Source of the DNA: Palsa-1392 sp036490335
Lineage (GTDB): Bacteria > Verrucomicrobiota > Verrucomicrobiia > Chthoniobacterales > UBA10450
Length of the DNA stretch: 64,000 nt
Reading direction: 5' to 3'
NCBI GenBank assembly: GCA_036490335.1
Contig: DASXEB010000004.1
Coordinates: 1-64,000, forward strand
The notes beneath the pieces are model-generated. The model did not search any database, was not told the DNA's origin, and worked only from the letters and a program-made list of their open reading frames with translations. Below, in pieces: positions 17,462-25,905 of the stretch (its first letter is position 1; the number at the start of each line of letters is the position of its first letter). Both the position numbers and the translations under genes were made by a program.

Positions 17462-17563
17462 ACGACTATTTCGTTCCTAACTCCGAAAACAGTCCCTGCC
17501 GTCAGCATGCGCGCAAACGCTTGTTGTCGCTCACGCGAACATTGTTCACGCTCACCCAGAGAT

Positions 17564-17646
17564 TGTCATCCTGAGCGTAGCGAAGGATCCCGCGAAGGTC
17601 ATCAACACCCGGGATCGTGAGGTCCTTCGCTGCGCTCAGGATGACA
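17564..17646. repeat. TGTCATCCTGAGCG inverted-repeat element
   Basis: Two 24-base arms, 17564-17587 (TGTCATCCTGAGCGTAGCGA and on) and 17623-17646 (its reverse complement with about one mismatch), flank a 35-base loop that itself contains GATCCCG and CGGGATC. This TGTCATCCTGAGC hairpin is a repeat I recall from intergenic regions of many unrelated bacteria. It lies between nuoD and nuoI and could form a strong hairpin in the operon transcript. Confidence 0.8.
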
Positions 17647-17656
17647 GGCGGCCGAC

Positions 17657-18814
17657 TCATCGATCCACCTCGCCCATCACGATGTCGATCGAGCCGAGAA
17701 TGACCATGACATCGGCGACGGTGTGACCGAGGCACATGTCTTCGAGGATCGTTAGGTTGATCAAACTCGGCGGGCGGACGCGGTAGCGGTAGGGATTGCC
17801 CGTGCCGTCGCTGATGAGGTAAAAGCCGAGCTCGCCTTTGGGCGCTTCGATGCGGCCGTAGGCTTCGCCGAGCGGCGGTTTGAAGGCGCGGATTTTTATC
17901 TTCGGGTTTTGGATCGGGCCTTCCGGAAGTTGATCCATCGCCTGGTGCAGGATCGTCAGGCTCTCGCGCAGTTCGAGGACGCGCATCATCAGCCGATCGT
18001 AGCAATCGCCGTGGTCGCCTAACGGAACGCGAAATTTGAAGCGCGGATAAATTCCGTAGCCATCGATTTTGCGGATGTCGTAATTGACGCCGCTCGCGCG
18101 CAAGCCCGGCCCGGTAATGCCGGCGTTGATCGCGAGCTCGGCGGAAACTTTCCCGACATCCTGCGTCCGGGCGATGAGAATTTCATTCGAGGTCATGAGC
18201 TTCTCGAATTCATCGAGAAAACGCGGGAAGCCGTCGACGATTTTACGCGCAGCTTCCATCCAGCCGGGCGGGAGATCGACCCGACAACCGCCGAAACGCA
18301 TGTAATCGCACATCATGCGCGAGCCGCTGAGCGATTCGAAAAGATCGAGCACGCGCTCGCGCTCGCGGAAGGCATACATGAGCGGCGTGCCCCACGCGCC
18401 CATGTCGCTGAGGAGGAAGCCTAACAATGAAGTGTGATTCACCAGCCGTGTCAGCTCGGCGAGGATGACGCGCAAATATTCGGCGCGTTCCGGGACTTCG
18501 ATGCCGGCGAGTTTTTCGACGCTGAGCGCATAGGCCCAGTTGTTGGTCATCGAGCAAAAATAATCGAGCCGATCGGTGTAGGGCATCGAGCCGAGGTAGC
18601 TGGTGCTCTCGCCGATTTTTTCGTGATTGCGATGGAGGTAACCGAAAACCGGTTTCAGTTTGCGCACGATCTCGCCGTCGAGCGCGACGTTCATGCGGAA
18701 GACGCCGTGGGTCGAAGGATGCTGCGGGCCCATCGAGACCTCGAGCAATTCGCCATCAAAACGCGAAGTCCGGCGCGGCGGCGCTTGTTCAAGTTCGTGA
18801 AAACCAATGCTCAT
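17657..18814 (-). CDS. nuoD: NADH-quinone oxidoreductase subunit D
   Basis: A 385-residue 49-kDa subunit of complex I, which forms the quinone-binding chamber with NuoB. Family motifs are MGPQHPSTHGVFR with the quinone-site His, YLHRNHEKIGE, DRLDYF, HTSLLGFLLSDMGAW, and the C-terminal GSIDIVMGEVDR. Length is normal and no NuoC fusion is present. It is normally directly downstream of nuoC; here nuoC starts 6.4 kb away across a block of defence genes on both strands, so it must use its own promoter or rely on a distant one. A copy of the genome word lies directly upstream of its ATG. Confidence 0.96.
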   Translation of the reverse strand: MSIGFHELEQAPPRRTSRFDGELLEVSMGPQHPSTHGVFRMNVALDGEIVRKLKPVFGYLHRNHEKIGESTSYLGSMPYTDRLDYFCSMTNNWAYALSVEKLAGIEVPERAEYLRVILAELTRLVNHTSLLGFLLSDMGAWGTPLMYAFRERERVLDLFESLSGSRMMCDYMRFGGCRVDLPPGWMEAARKIVDGFPRFLDEFEKLMTSNEILIARTQDVGKVSAELAINAGITGPGLRASGVNYDIRKIDGYGIYPRFKFRVPLGDHGDCYDRLMMRVLELRESLTILHQAMDQLPEGPIQNPKIKIRAFKPPLGEAYGRIEAPKGELGFYLISDGTGNPYRYRVRPPSLINLTILEDMCLGHTVADVMVILGSIDIVMGEVDR

Positions 18815-19079
18815 TGCCTAACGAAAAGTCCTCTTCCCAAATAGTCCAACCTCGGATGCGATGACGAAGCATGACAAGGCCAGGCCGTGCTTTCAACCCG
18901 GATCGCATTTCGGCGCTGTTCGATCCGGGTGTAACGCGCAACGGAAGCGCATGGCTTGTCGTTAGGCGCGACTCGTTAGGGCAGCAGAAAATCCAGCGAC
19001 AGCGAAGTGGCGCGGATGTCCATTCTCTCCCCAGTTCTGGGGATATTTATTATTTCGACGGCGCGTCACACTGCGCACG

Positions 19080-19427
19080 GTGAAATACGGGAAAGCGAAA
19101 CCGAGCAAGGCGTCGCGCGCGACTCGCCCGCCGGCCGTTCCCTATCCGCCTGATGTTCCGTCTCGGGTGGCCGAAGAGCCCGCCGTTCGCCCGCGTTTCA
19201 GCGATCGCGAAAAACTGGTCGGCGGCTGGCTCGCGGAAGGGAAGTCCGACCCGGACATCGCCGGCATTCTTCAGATCGGCCTCGAGACCGTGCGCACCTA
19301 TGTGAAAAGCATGCGGCTGAAAACAAATTCGGCGAGTCGCAATGAATTGTTCGCCTGGATCTGGCGCGATCGCATCGCCTGTCTCGGCGGCGGCTTTGCT
19401 CTTGCCGAGCCAGGGAGCTATTCATGA
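19080..19427 (+). CDS. Small LuxR/GerE-type HTH protein
   Basis: A 115-residue protein. Residues 1-38 are basic and Pro-rich. Residues about 40-95 form a LuxR-type four-helix DNA-binding domain (FSDREKLVGGWLAEGKSDPD, then IAGILQIGLETVRTYVKSMRLK). No receiver or sensor domain is attached. The GTG start at 19080 has no clear ribosome site. Its stop overlaps the ATG of the heptad-repeat gene by 4 bases (ATGA), which suggests translational coupling. It is the first gene of the word-free insert between nuoD and nuoC. Confidence 0.65.
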   Translation: MKYGKAKPSKASRATRPPAVPYPPDVPSRVAEEPAVRPRFSDREKLVGGWLAEGKSDPDIAGILQIGLETVRTYVKSMRLKTNSASRNELFAWIWRDRIACLGGGFALAEPGSYS

Positions 19428-19891
19428 GCGCGGTAAAGAAATACTCTCAGACCGCAGTTTCCGCTGATCGGACGCCGGCTTTCTTGAAGCGCTGGCCGCT
19501 GCTCTCCGGCGCCCCGGCGCTGCTCCACGACGGCGTAAAGCTGCGCAGCGGAGCGACAAAGTTGTACAGAAACGGCCCGGCGCTGGACAGCGGAGCGGCA
19601 TTTCTGTACAGAAATGTGTCGCCGTGGAGCAGCGCCGCCGCGCCGGAGAGCAGCGGCAGGGCACATCTGCGCAGCGTTGGCGCAATGCTGCACTCCGCAG
19701 GTGCGGCGCTGTCCCACGTCGGAGCAAATCTGCTCCACGCCACCACAAAGCGGAGCAACGCCACCACAAAGCGGAGCACCGGCACGCCATTTCACGAGGG
19801 CAGGAACGCTTTTTCCTCCGAATCCGCACTTTCACCGAAGCAGTTAACCCAAAAGGAAAGGAAAACCTCATGTCATACGCAAAAGCAGTAG
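19424..19891 (+). CDS. Heptad-repeat protein of unknown function
   Basis: A 155-residue frame whose middle (about residues 40-122) is built from about 12 degenerate 7-residue repeats with pattern L-x-S/R-x-G/A-A-x: LRSGATK, LYRNGPA, LDSGAAF, LYRNVSP, LRSVGAM, LHSAGAA, LSHVGAN. The flanks are Ser/Thr/Lys-rich and no signal or membrane segment is seen. The start overlaps the LuxR-type gene by 4 bases and the end overlaps the next start by 22 bases. An evenly spaced Leu would suit a coiled coil or a solenoid. I do not recognise a named family, and the antisense frame also carries 7-residue repeats, so coding strand is supported mainly by the coupling. Confidence 0.5.
   Translation: MSAVKKYSQTAVSADRTPAFLKRWPLLSGAPALLHDGVKLRSGATKLYRNGPALDSGAAFLYRNVSPWSSAAAPESSGRAHLRSVGAMLHSAGAALSHVGANLLHATTKRSNATTKRSTGTPFHEGRNAFSSESALSPKQLTQKERKTSCHTQKQ
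19541..19790 (+). repeat. Degenerate 21-base tandem repeat
   Basis: About 12 diverged units of 21 bases encode the heptads of the gene at 19424. Related blocks recur, for example TGTACAGAAA with its palindromic neighbours near 19565 and 19610, and CACCACAAAGCGGAGCA twice near 19740-19780. The last two units are almost identical, which points to recent duplication at the 3-prime end. Confidence 0.7.
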
Positions 19892-20511
19892 TCGATTTCT
19901 CGAAAGAGGAAGACGGCGAACTTCCAAAAATCGCCACCGCCGTTTCCCAGCTCATGCTCGTCACCAACGCCACCACCTTCCCGGCGGCGCCCTACACCCA
20001 AACCGCCTTCAACGCGCTCATCAAAGCCTACACCGATGCGCTCGGCGAAGCGATGAGAGGCGGCACCGACCGCACCCATGCCAAAAACTCCGCCCGCGCC
20101 GCGCTCGAGGACGCGCTCGCCCAGCTCGCCAGCTACGTCAACCTCGTGGCCAAAGGCGACCAGGCCATCATCGACCTGAGCGGCTTCCCCAGCTACACCA
20201 CCGACCGCGTGCAAAGCACCGGCGGCGTCACCTTCGTGCCGCAAAGCGCGCGTTGGGAAGACGGCACCGTCAGCGGCCAGGAAATCCTGCGCTGGAAAGG
20301 CGACGGCAGCCGTTCGATGTACGAAGTGCAAACCTGCACGAGCGACCCGAGCGTCGAAGCCAACTGGACCTACCGCGGCAGCTTCAGCGGCGGCCGCGCC
20401 GTCATCAACGGCGCCACGCCCGGCACCATCCTCTGGGGCCGCTGCCGCAAAATCGGCACTGGCGGCGAAGTCGGCGGCTGGAGCGACCCGGCGCAAATCA
20501 GGACGAGCTGA
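19870..20511 (+). CDS. Protein with a C-terminal fibronectin-III-like domain, unknown function
   Basis: A 213-residue protein. The ATG at 19870 has a strong AGGAAAGGAAAACC upstream and is preferred to earlier in-frame starts inside the repeat gene. Residues 1-105 are helical (SYAKAVVDFSKEEDGELPKI, then YTQTAFNALIKAYTDALGEAM). Residues about 120-213 look like an FN3-type beta sandwich (ILRWKGDGSRSMYEVQTCTS, GTILWGRCRKIG, GGWSDP). No signal peptide is seen. I know similar proteins as hypothetical genes in Verrucomicrobia, sometimes next to heptad-repeat genes. A strong terminator follows 10 bases after the stop. Confidence 0.65.
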   Translation: MSYAKAVVDFSKEEDGELPKIATAVSQLMLVTNATTFPAAPYTQTAFNALIKAYTDALGEAMRGGTDRTHAKNSARAALEDALAQLASYVNLVAKGDQAIIDLSGFPSYTTDRVQSTGGVTFVPQSARWEDGTVSGQEILRWKGDGSRSMYEVQTCTSDPSVEANWTYRGSFSGGRAVINGATPGTILWGRCRKIGTGGEVGGWSDPAQIRTS

Positions 20512-20520
20512 CGAATCGAA

Positions 20521-20551
20521 GCGGCCGGATGTGAAAACATCCGGCCGTTTT
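20521..20551 (+). terminator. Rho-independent terminator after the FN3-like gene
   Basis: Perfect 11-base arms CGGCCGGATGT (20522-20532) and ACATCCGGCCG (20537-20547) around a GAAA tetraloop, followed by TTTTCC. It lies 10 bases after the stop of the FN3-like gene and closes the LuxR/heptad/FN3 gene set. Confidence 0.9.
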
Positions 20552-20740
20552 CCAACCGCAGAGCCGCTGGGGCGGCGGACGAGCGATTGAACAATCACGA
20601 CTTCAAACGGCGTGATTTTTTTCATCGGCAGTATCACCGGCCGCGTCGCAAATTATTTGCGAGCGAGGACCCGCGCGGAATTCCGTTGCTAGCGTCGTAT
20701 AGCTCGACGCGGTGCAGAGGTCGCCCTATCTTCCGCACGC

Positions 20741-21610
20741 ATGAGCGACTTGGACGACGATGAGGATGTAATCGAGTTCGACGAAAGCGAGATGTCCTGG
20801 GCAGCGCATGCACGACGGGCAATCGAATCCGCAGCAGCGACCATCGAAAAAGACGAAGTGCGTGGTGTCATCTACATGCAAAGCGGAGAGGATCAGCGCT
20901 TCCTTCCGGTCCACGAGGAGTTTGATTCCTGGGAAAATGTGCGGCACGCGCTCGTTCACTTAGGAGAAAGCGAGTGGGTGAACTATGCCCCGTTTGACGG
21001 AGGGGAGCCGGTGTTCCACCCGAGTGTCGACGGGTTTGTCGAAGACGCGATGAGCCGGCATGGCGTCGAAGATTTTTTCGAGAGCGTCAGACCTCCTGAC
21101 GAAGGCGATGAACTCGCCGATGCTCACGACCTCGTAGCACGCCGCGCCGGTCTAGCTGTGCAGATCGACGTCGGTGAAATAAATGCAGAGCTCGTTCGCT
21201 ACCTCGCAGACAATCCTGAACAGATGTACGAGTTGAATCCTCGAAAATTTGAGGAGCTTGTCGCTGAACTGTTTCGAGCCAAGGGATACGAAATCGAGCT
21301 GGGGCGGGGGCGAAAGGACGGCGGCGTGGATATTCGAGCCTTTCTTCGCAACGATATTGGCGCGCTACTCACGCTCGTTCAATGCAAGCGCTACGGACCT
21401 CACCGGAAGATCAACGTCGACGTTGTCCGGCAACTTCACGGTGTAGTTAATCGGGACAATGCTAGTGCTGGAGTAATCGTCACAACCTCTACGTTCACGC
21501 GCGACGCGCGATCGGAGCAGCAGCGATTCGAACACCGCATTCAGCTTGCAGAATACAGCCACCTCGCGAAGTGGTTGCGCGAGTACCCTCAGCCCGGAAA
21601 GAGTGGGTAG
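20741..21610 (+). CDS. Mrr-type restriction endonuclease-like protein
   Basis: A 289-residue cytosolic protein. The first 150 residues are an acidic, unassigned domain (SDLDDDEDVIEFDESEMSW at the start). Residues about 165-285 are an Mrr_cat PD-(D/E)xK nuclease: NPRKFEELVAELF with E171/E172, GRKDGGVDIRA with D197, and VQCKRY with Q214-x-K216, so the active site looks complete. It lies 16 bases from the end of hamB in convergent orientation, at the edge of the Hachiman system, and may act as a separate defence gene or an accessory one. Confidence 0.85.
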   Translation: MSDLDDDEDVIEFDESEMSWAAHARRAIESAAATIEKDEVRGVIYMQSGEDQRFLPVHEEFDSWENVRHALVHLGESEWVNYAPFDGGEPVFHPSVDGFVEDAMSRHGVEDFFESVRPPDEGDELADAHDLVARRAGLAVQIDVGEINAELVRYLADNPEQMYELNPRKFEELVAELFRAKGYEIELGRGRKDGGVDIRAFLRNDIGALLTLVQCKRYGPHRKINVDVVRQLHGVVNRDNASAGVIVTTSTFTRDARSEQQRFEHRIQLAEYSHLAKWLREYPQPGKSG

Positions 21611-21626
21611 CCGACGCGACAGGCCA

Positions 21627-24170
21627 CTAGACCGGCGCAGTGCCGCGCGATAGATCTAAGGCCGCGAGCTCGCGGCGACAGAATGCCGGCAGCGTCTGAA
21701 TCTGGACCGATCGCAGCTTGGCGAGACATCCCTCGGGCGTGGGATTCTCTTGAAAGTCGATCCGGCGCTTCAGAAACAGTGCAGACACGCGAGACAAGCC
21801 TAGAGAGATTAGGCTGATAGCAGCGGGATCTGATGCACCACATTCTATGTAAAGGTGCATCGGCGGCAAACTTTCGGATTGCTCTACAAAGCCGCGGTTC
21901 CTCAAGACGAAGGCAAGCACATCGTTGTAAGCGCGAAGGTGCTTTACGAAGCGATACCGCAACACTGTCTCGATGTCTTGAATGACTTCGTAGATGGCAT
22001 TCCTTACGTCCACTTCGCCGCGGCCGCGAAGGTATTCCAGTCGATCATTGATAATTTGCCGCAGCGAACGCTGATGTACCCATTCCTTGGCAAGCCGCCA
22101 GTAGTAGCGAAAACTCTGCGTGCCGTCGTGCTGGAGCTCGCGTTCAACTATCTCAAAAATTTCAAACAGACGGTTATTTGTTCCAGGAATAAACGGCGCA
22201 ATCGGAATAAGCAGCCGAGGGTCGTCAACACGCGTGAAATACTCACGCAGTGCCTCGAGCCGCATTGGCAGGATTCCGTAATTCCGACCGAACAACTCCG
22301 GCGGCAGGCTTGTTTCAAGCATTCGCAGCCGCTCGCCAGTTTCGACAAGCGACTTCTCATTCTCGGCTGTCTCGTAGCGCGATCCAGCTAATGGCCTTCC
22401 CGCAAGCGTGAACTCAGTGTAGACTCGGGTGAGCGCCGCGACGGCTGTCTCTTGGTCTCGCTCTTCAAGACCATCCTCGTCGTCGAGCACTTGCCGGATT
22501 GCCGTTCCGCCGTCTTGCATGGTTCGCTCGAAGGCTGATTCAATGTTTTGGAGCAACTCGCCCTCATATGAACGCGCCTCCCAAAGGTCCGGCCGTAGGC
22601 ACCAAACATTGCCATGGAATTCCTTGAGCAAACGACCAGCCCGCCCCGCAAGATTGACGAAATCGCCACGGAGCATCGGCTTACCCATTCCGCGTTTCGG
22701 ATTCTCGATAACCAGATCTCGTGCGGGCAAGTTGACTCCTTGGAGCAGGGTGCTCGTGCAACAGATGAACTTCAGTTTGTTGCGAGCGCACAGCTCTTCG
22801 ACACCGGCGCGAACGCTTCCCGGCATATTGCTGTAGTGGAAGCCGACTCGCTTCCGCAGTGTTTCGATCAGCCCGTATTCCTTGTGGACCTGCTCTTCGA
22901 GGAAAGTGATGAATTCGTTCACCCCCTGATCTTGCGTCGGTGCTGAGGTGATCGCGGAGGCAATCTCTTCAGCGATCTTCTCAGCGTCGCGTGCGCCATT
23001 CGCGTAGACGATGCAGCAGTTCCGTCCGCCCTGTACGGCAAGAGCGAGTTTGGCTCGTCTCGACAGAACGCCGGCGTCGCGCACTGAGAAGCCGAGATCC
23101 CGTTGACCAAGATTCACTCGCTCAGACGGAAGAACCAACTCAAACGCGGCTAGTGTTGTCCCGCTCTCCCCGGGATTAACGAGGATCAGGTTCTGCGACA
23201 CGGGCGAATGTTGCTCAAGAAACGGCACCCCCACGCGTTCGAATATTTTGAGAAGATACTCTGGGTTTCGTGCTAATGGGCTTGCGAATAACACCTTTGT
23301 CGCAGGGAAGCGTTCTAGAACCGCGTCAATTGCGCTGTGCAGCAAAACGCCTCTGGCACCATCACCGATGCCCTGTGCTTCATCGACAATCAGAGTTGTG
23401 ATCCAAACGTCAGCGTTATCGGCATGGAGAAGGCTGAGGAGGCGTTCTTGAGTCAGGACGTACACCACTCCCGCAGGCGCTTCCTCCCGCGAGATTGGTG
23501 TCGGCACGGATCGCAGGGGCACGTTTCCCAAGGCCGATTTACCTAAGTCACGGCGGAGGGTAATAATCACCTGGCGTATCAGCGCACGGGTCGGCACGAG
23601 GTAAACCACCGACGCTTGCGGCTGCTGCGCCAAATTCCGGATCACCTCGAGCGAGAGGACGAACGACTTGCCCGCCGACGTAGGCGCGGAAACACTGACT
23701 GATTGAGATGCACCGAACGCTTCAAGCGTTTCGACTTGGAAGTCCGTAAGAGGTTTTGATTCACTAGCTGGGTCTTCGACCGTGTTCTCGACCTCTCGGG
23801 CGATCACTTCTAAGTCGAGATACGGTGCGATCGGAGTTTCAGAGAATGCCTGCCCGTACCGCTCGCGAAGGAGCTGTCGCCCGGGGAAGTTGCCGAGGCG
23901 CGATAGCAGCAGGTCGGCCGCCTTAAGAAGTGAAGGCGGCAGGTCGTTCCTGAGGTGAGCTGTACGCGTGGCGATCTCGTACGCTACCGTGCGGTCCTCC
24001 GCGTTGGCGGATAATGCGAGAACCGACGCGGTGCTGACAAGTCGACCGAGCTCGTCGTCCGGCAGCGCTTCCGTTGCGGAGGAATCCCAACCTGGCAGTC
24101 GACGCTGCATGTCTGCTCCGAGCAGCTTCCTGTAGAGACGTGTCAGGTCCTCAGGAAGGTGCGAAGCCAT
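21627..24170 (-). CDS. hamB: Hachiman anti-phage system helicase HamB
   Basis: An 847-residue superfamily 2 DEAD/DEAH-type helicase. Motifs in order: Q-like FQVETLEAF, motif I APTSAGKS (about 162-169), motif Ia VPTRALIRQ, motif II DEAQ (about 263-266), motif III FASPLA (about 296), motif V CCTSTLLQGVNLPARDLVIE, and motif VI NLAGRAGRL (about 506-514). The remaining 330 residues are helical. In Hachiman, HamB senses invading or damaged DNA and holds the HamA nuclease inactive until triggered. Its start is 4 bases after the hamA stop, the usual hamA-hamB order. It contains no copy of the genome word. Confidence 0.92.
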   Translation of the reverse strand: MASHLPEDLTRLYRKLLGADMQRRLPGWDSSATEALPDDELGRLVSTASVLALSANAEDRTVAYEIATRTAHLRNDLPPSLLKAADLLLSRLGNFPGRQLLRERYGQAFSETPIAPYLDLEVIAREVENTVEDPASESKPLTDFQVETLEAFGASQSVSVSAPTSAGKSFVLSLEVIRNLAQQPQASVVYLVPTRALIRQVIITLRRDLGKSALGNVPLRSVPTPISREEAPAGVVYVLTQERLLSLLHADNADVWITTLIVDEAQGIGDGARGVLLHSAIDAVLERFPATKVLFASPLARNPEYLLKIFERVGVPFLEQHSPVSQNLILVNPGESGTTLAAFELVLPSERVNLGQRDLGFSVRDAGVLSRRAKLALAVQGGRNCCIVYANGARDAEKIAEEIASAITSAPTQDQGVNEFITFLEEQVHKEYGLIETLRKRVGFHYSNMPGSVRAGVEELCARNKLKFICCTSTLLQGVNLPARDLVIENPKRGMGKPMLRGDFVNLAGRAGRLLKEFHGNVWCLRPDLWEARSYEGELLQNIESAFERTMQDGGTAIRQVLDDEDGLEERDQETAVAALTRVYTEFTLAGRPLAGSRYETAENEKSLVETGERLRMLETSLPPELFGRNYGILPMRLEALREYFTRVDDPRLLIPIAPFIPGTNNRLFEIFEIVERELQHDGTQSFRYYWRLAKEWVHQRSLRQIINDRLEYLRGRGEVDVRNAIYEVIQDIETVLRYRFVKHLRAYNDVLAFVLRNRGFVEQSESLPPMHLYIECGASDPAAISLISLGLSRVSALFLKRRIDFQENPTPEGCLAKLRSVQIQTLPAFCRRELAALDLSRGTAPV

Positions 24171-24173
24171 GAC

Positions 24174-25097
24174 TTAGCCAGTGACCGCGTCGTTGAAAGC
24201 GGTGCGAAACTCCTGAACGGTCCTGAACGGCAAAACGAAAATCTCAAATCGAAGTCGTCGGTTCGCGAAGGCGGCAAAGCGACCGGTAAGGAGTTTCTTC
24301 AAACGAGGCAGGTCAGATATGTACCGTTGGCGGAAAGTATCCGCCAATTCTGCGGTGCTCACGCTTCCGAGCTTTTGATACTCGTGCCAGTCGTACCCCA
24401 CGAGGCATGCGTGATTGATCCGGCAGTCGCCGCCCGGTTGCTTGCGATCTAGCAGCTTGAGGATCTCCGCCTTCATTTGATCATCGGCATGTTTGTAGTG
24501 ACTCGTGACGACGCCGAATTCGTGCTCTAGGAGCCGTTCCGAGTGGAAGCTTTGGAGGCTGCCAATCATGTTATCGAGAGCGGAATAGATCGTCTGTTCC
24601 AGTTTCGCTTCACCGAAAAACAGATCGAGTTTTCCGTCTGATTCGTGCCACTTCATGTGAATCCCGTCTGAGCCGTGGAGTTCCATCCGCGGGTTGGTCT
24701 TCAACTCCATTTTCGCGACCATCTGTGGTGCGCCGAGTACAGCCTCAAGCAGGAAGTAGAGGAGCATCTCTCCTGCTTCTCCACTTGTACCAATCTTTCG
24801 CAGGTAGGCTCGTCCTTCTCGGCTAAGCCGCGAGAATTCATACGGCTTTTTCGGGCTCCCGCGGCGGCGCGCCGCAAAACAGTACTCGATAATGTGGTCT
24901 GCGAGTGCTTCGGCAAGATCGTTGAACTTTGGCTCTCCGTTTTCGTCGAATCGCAGATGTTGGAACCGGACAGTCGCTTGCGGTGAGTCCCACGCGTCTT
25001 CCTCGTCGAGGCAGTCCAGGCAGGCCTCGTATTGCTGGGTCGATGCCTCCAGATATGCGGATAGCTCGAGCGCTTGTTCAGTGGATGTCGGCGGCAT
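24174..25097 (-). CDS. hamA: Hachiman anti-phage system nuclease HamA (DUF1837)
   Basis: A DUF1837 protein of about 307 residues from the ATG at 25097; an in-frame TTG at 25172 would add 25 residues. The PD-(D/E)xK active site is visible: GEAGEMLLYFLLE with E110, HGSDGIH with D144, and FFGEAKLEQ with E163 and K165. The following region (SFHSERLLEHEFGVVTSHY and later) is typical of the family. HamA is the DNA-degrading effector that works with HamB. The operon runs antisense to the Mrr-type gene and parallel to nuoC, between nuoC and nuoD. Confidence 0.92.
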   Translation of the reverse strand: MPPTSTEQALELSAYLEASTQQYEACLDCLDEEDAWDSPQATVRFQHLRFDENGEPKFNDLAEALADHIIEYCFAARRRGSPKKPYEFSRLSREGRAYLRKIGTSGEAGEMLLYFLLEAVLGAPQMVAKMELKTNPRMELHGSDGIHMKWHESDGKLDLFFGEAKLEQTIYSALDNMIGSLQSFHSERLLEHEFGVVTSHYKHADDQMKAEILKLLDRKQPGGDCRINHACLVGYDWHEYQKLGSVSTAELADTFRQRYISDLPRLKKLLTGRFAAFANRRLRFEIFVLPFRTVQEFRTAFNDAVTG

Positions 25098-25224
25098 GAT
25101 AAGGAGCGGTGAACTGTCCGGATTTGCCCACGTGATCCGGGCTTGTCGCAGGTTGCAAACGCAAGCCCACAATTGCGCCGCGGGTGAAGAAAAATTTCGA
25201 GGGGTAAGGATTCAGCTTTGTCCT

Positions 25225-25902
25225 CTAGCCTTTGCCCGGAGATTCCGGGGCCAGCGCCTCCCCGCCGTCGAGCTGCGGGCGCGGTGGATAATGTTCCTTC
25301 GCTCGCGCGAGGACTTCGTCGTGCGGAGTCGGCTCGTATTCGTAGTCGTCCGGTTCGACGTAATCCTTGCGCATCGGATGATCGACGAATTCATCCCACA
25401 TCAAGATGCGGCGCAGGTCGGGATGGCCGTCGAAGTGCACGCCGTAGAGGTCGAAAATCTCGCGCTCCTGGAATTCCGCGCTGCGCCAGATCGGCGTGAG
25501 CGAAGGAAGGCGCGCGCCTAACGAACGGTCGGAAGTCCGCACCCTAACGATAAGTGGACCATGCTTCAGCGCGATGGAATAAAGGTGATAAACCGCCTCC
25601 AGATAACCGGCGAAAAATTCTTCCTGCGTTTCCTCGACTTCCTGTTCCACGCCTTCGACCAGCTTCTTCACTTTCACTTTTTTCTTCACCGTCCGATCGA
25701 GCCAATCGACGCCGGTCACATTCGAGCAGTAATCAAAAAGCAGCGTTGGATCATCGCGGAGAAAGCGCGCGATCGCTGTGGCGAATTCGTTAGGCAAAAG
25801 CAGCGACGGCTGCTTCGCCGGGCCGGGATTTGGAATAATTTCGACGCGCGCGCCAATCACGGCGGCTTCGATTCGCGCCTTGATTTCGTCCAGCGACTCC
25901 AT
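25225..25902 (-). CDS. nuoC: NADH-quinone oxidoreductase subunit C
   Basis: A 225-residue 30-kDa subunit of complex I. The signature is WRSAEFQEREIFDLYGVHF, then GHPDLRRILMWDEFVDHPMR and KDY. A charged insert KKKVKVKKLVEGVEQEVEET in the N-terminal half is longer than usual. Its ATG follows the nuoB stop by 3 bases, and a copy of the genome word covers the junction so that its TAA ends nuoB. Downstream, the expected nuoD is displaced by the Hachiman insert. Confidence 0.95.
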   Translation of the reverse strand: MESLDEIKARIEAAVIGARVEIIPNPGPAKQPSLLLPNEFATAIARFLRDDPTLLFDYCSNVTGVDWLDRTVKKKVKVKKLVEGVEQEVEETQEEFFAGYLEAVYHLYSIALKHGPLIVRVRTSDRSLGARLPSLTPIWRSAEFQEREIFDLYGVHFDGHPDLRRILMWDEFVDHPMRKDYVEPDDYEYEPTPHDEVLARAKEHYPPRPQLDGGEALAPESPGKG

Positions 25903-25905
25903 TCG

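Noticed and set aside
19422..19976. Long antisense frames across the heptad-repeat gene, also with 7-residue periodicity and many Cys
   Set aside because: A 21-base repeat gives periodic frames on both strands. The plus-strand frame is coupled to its neighbours, so it is the better choice.
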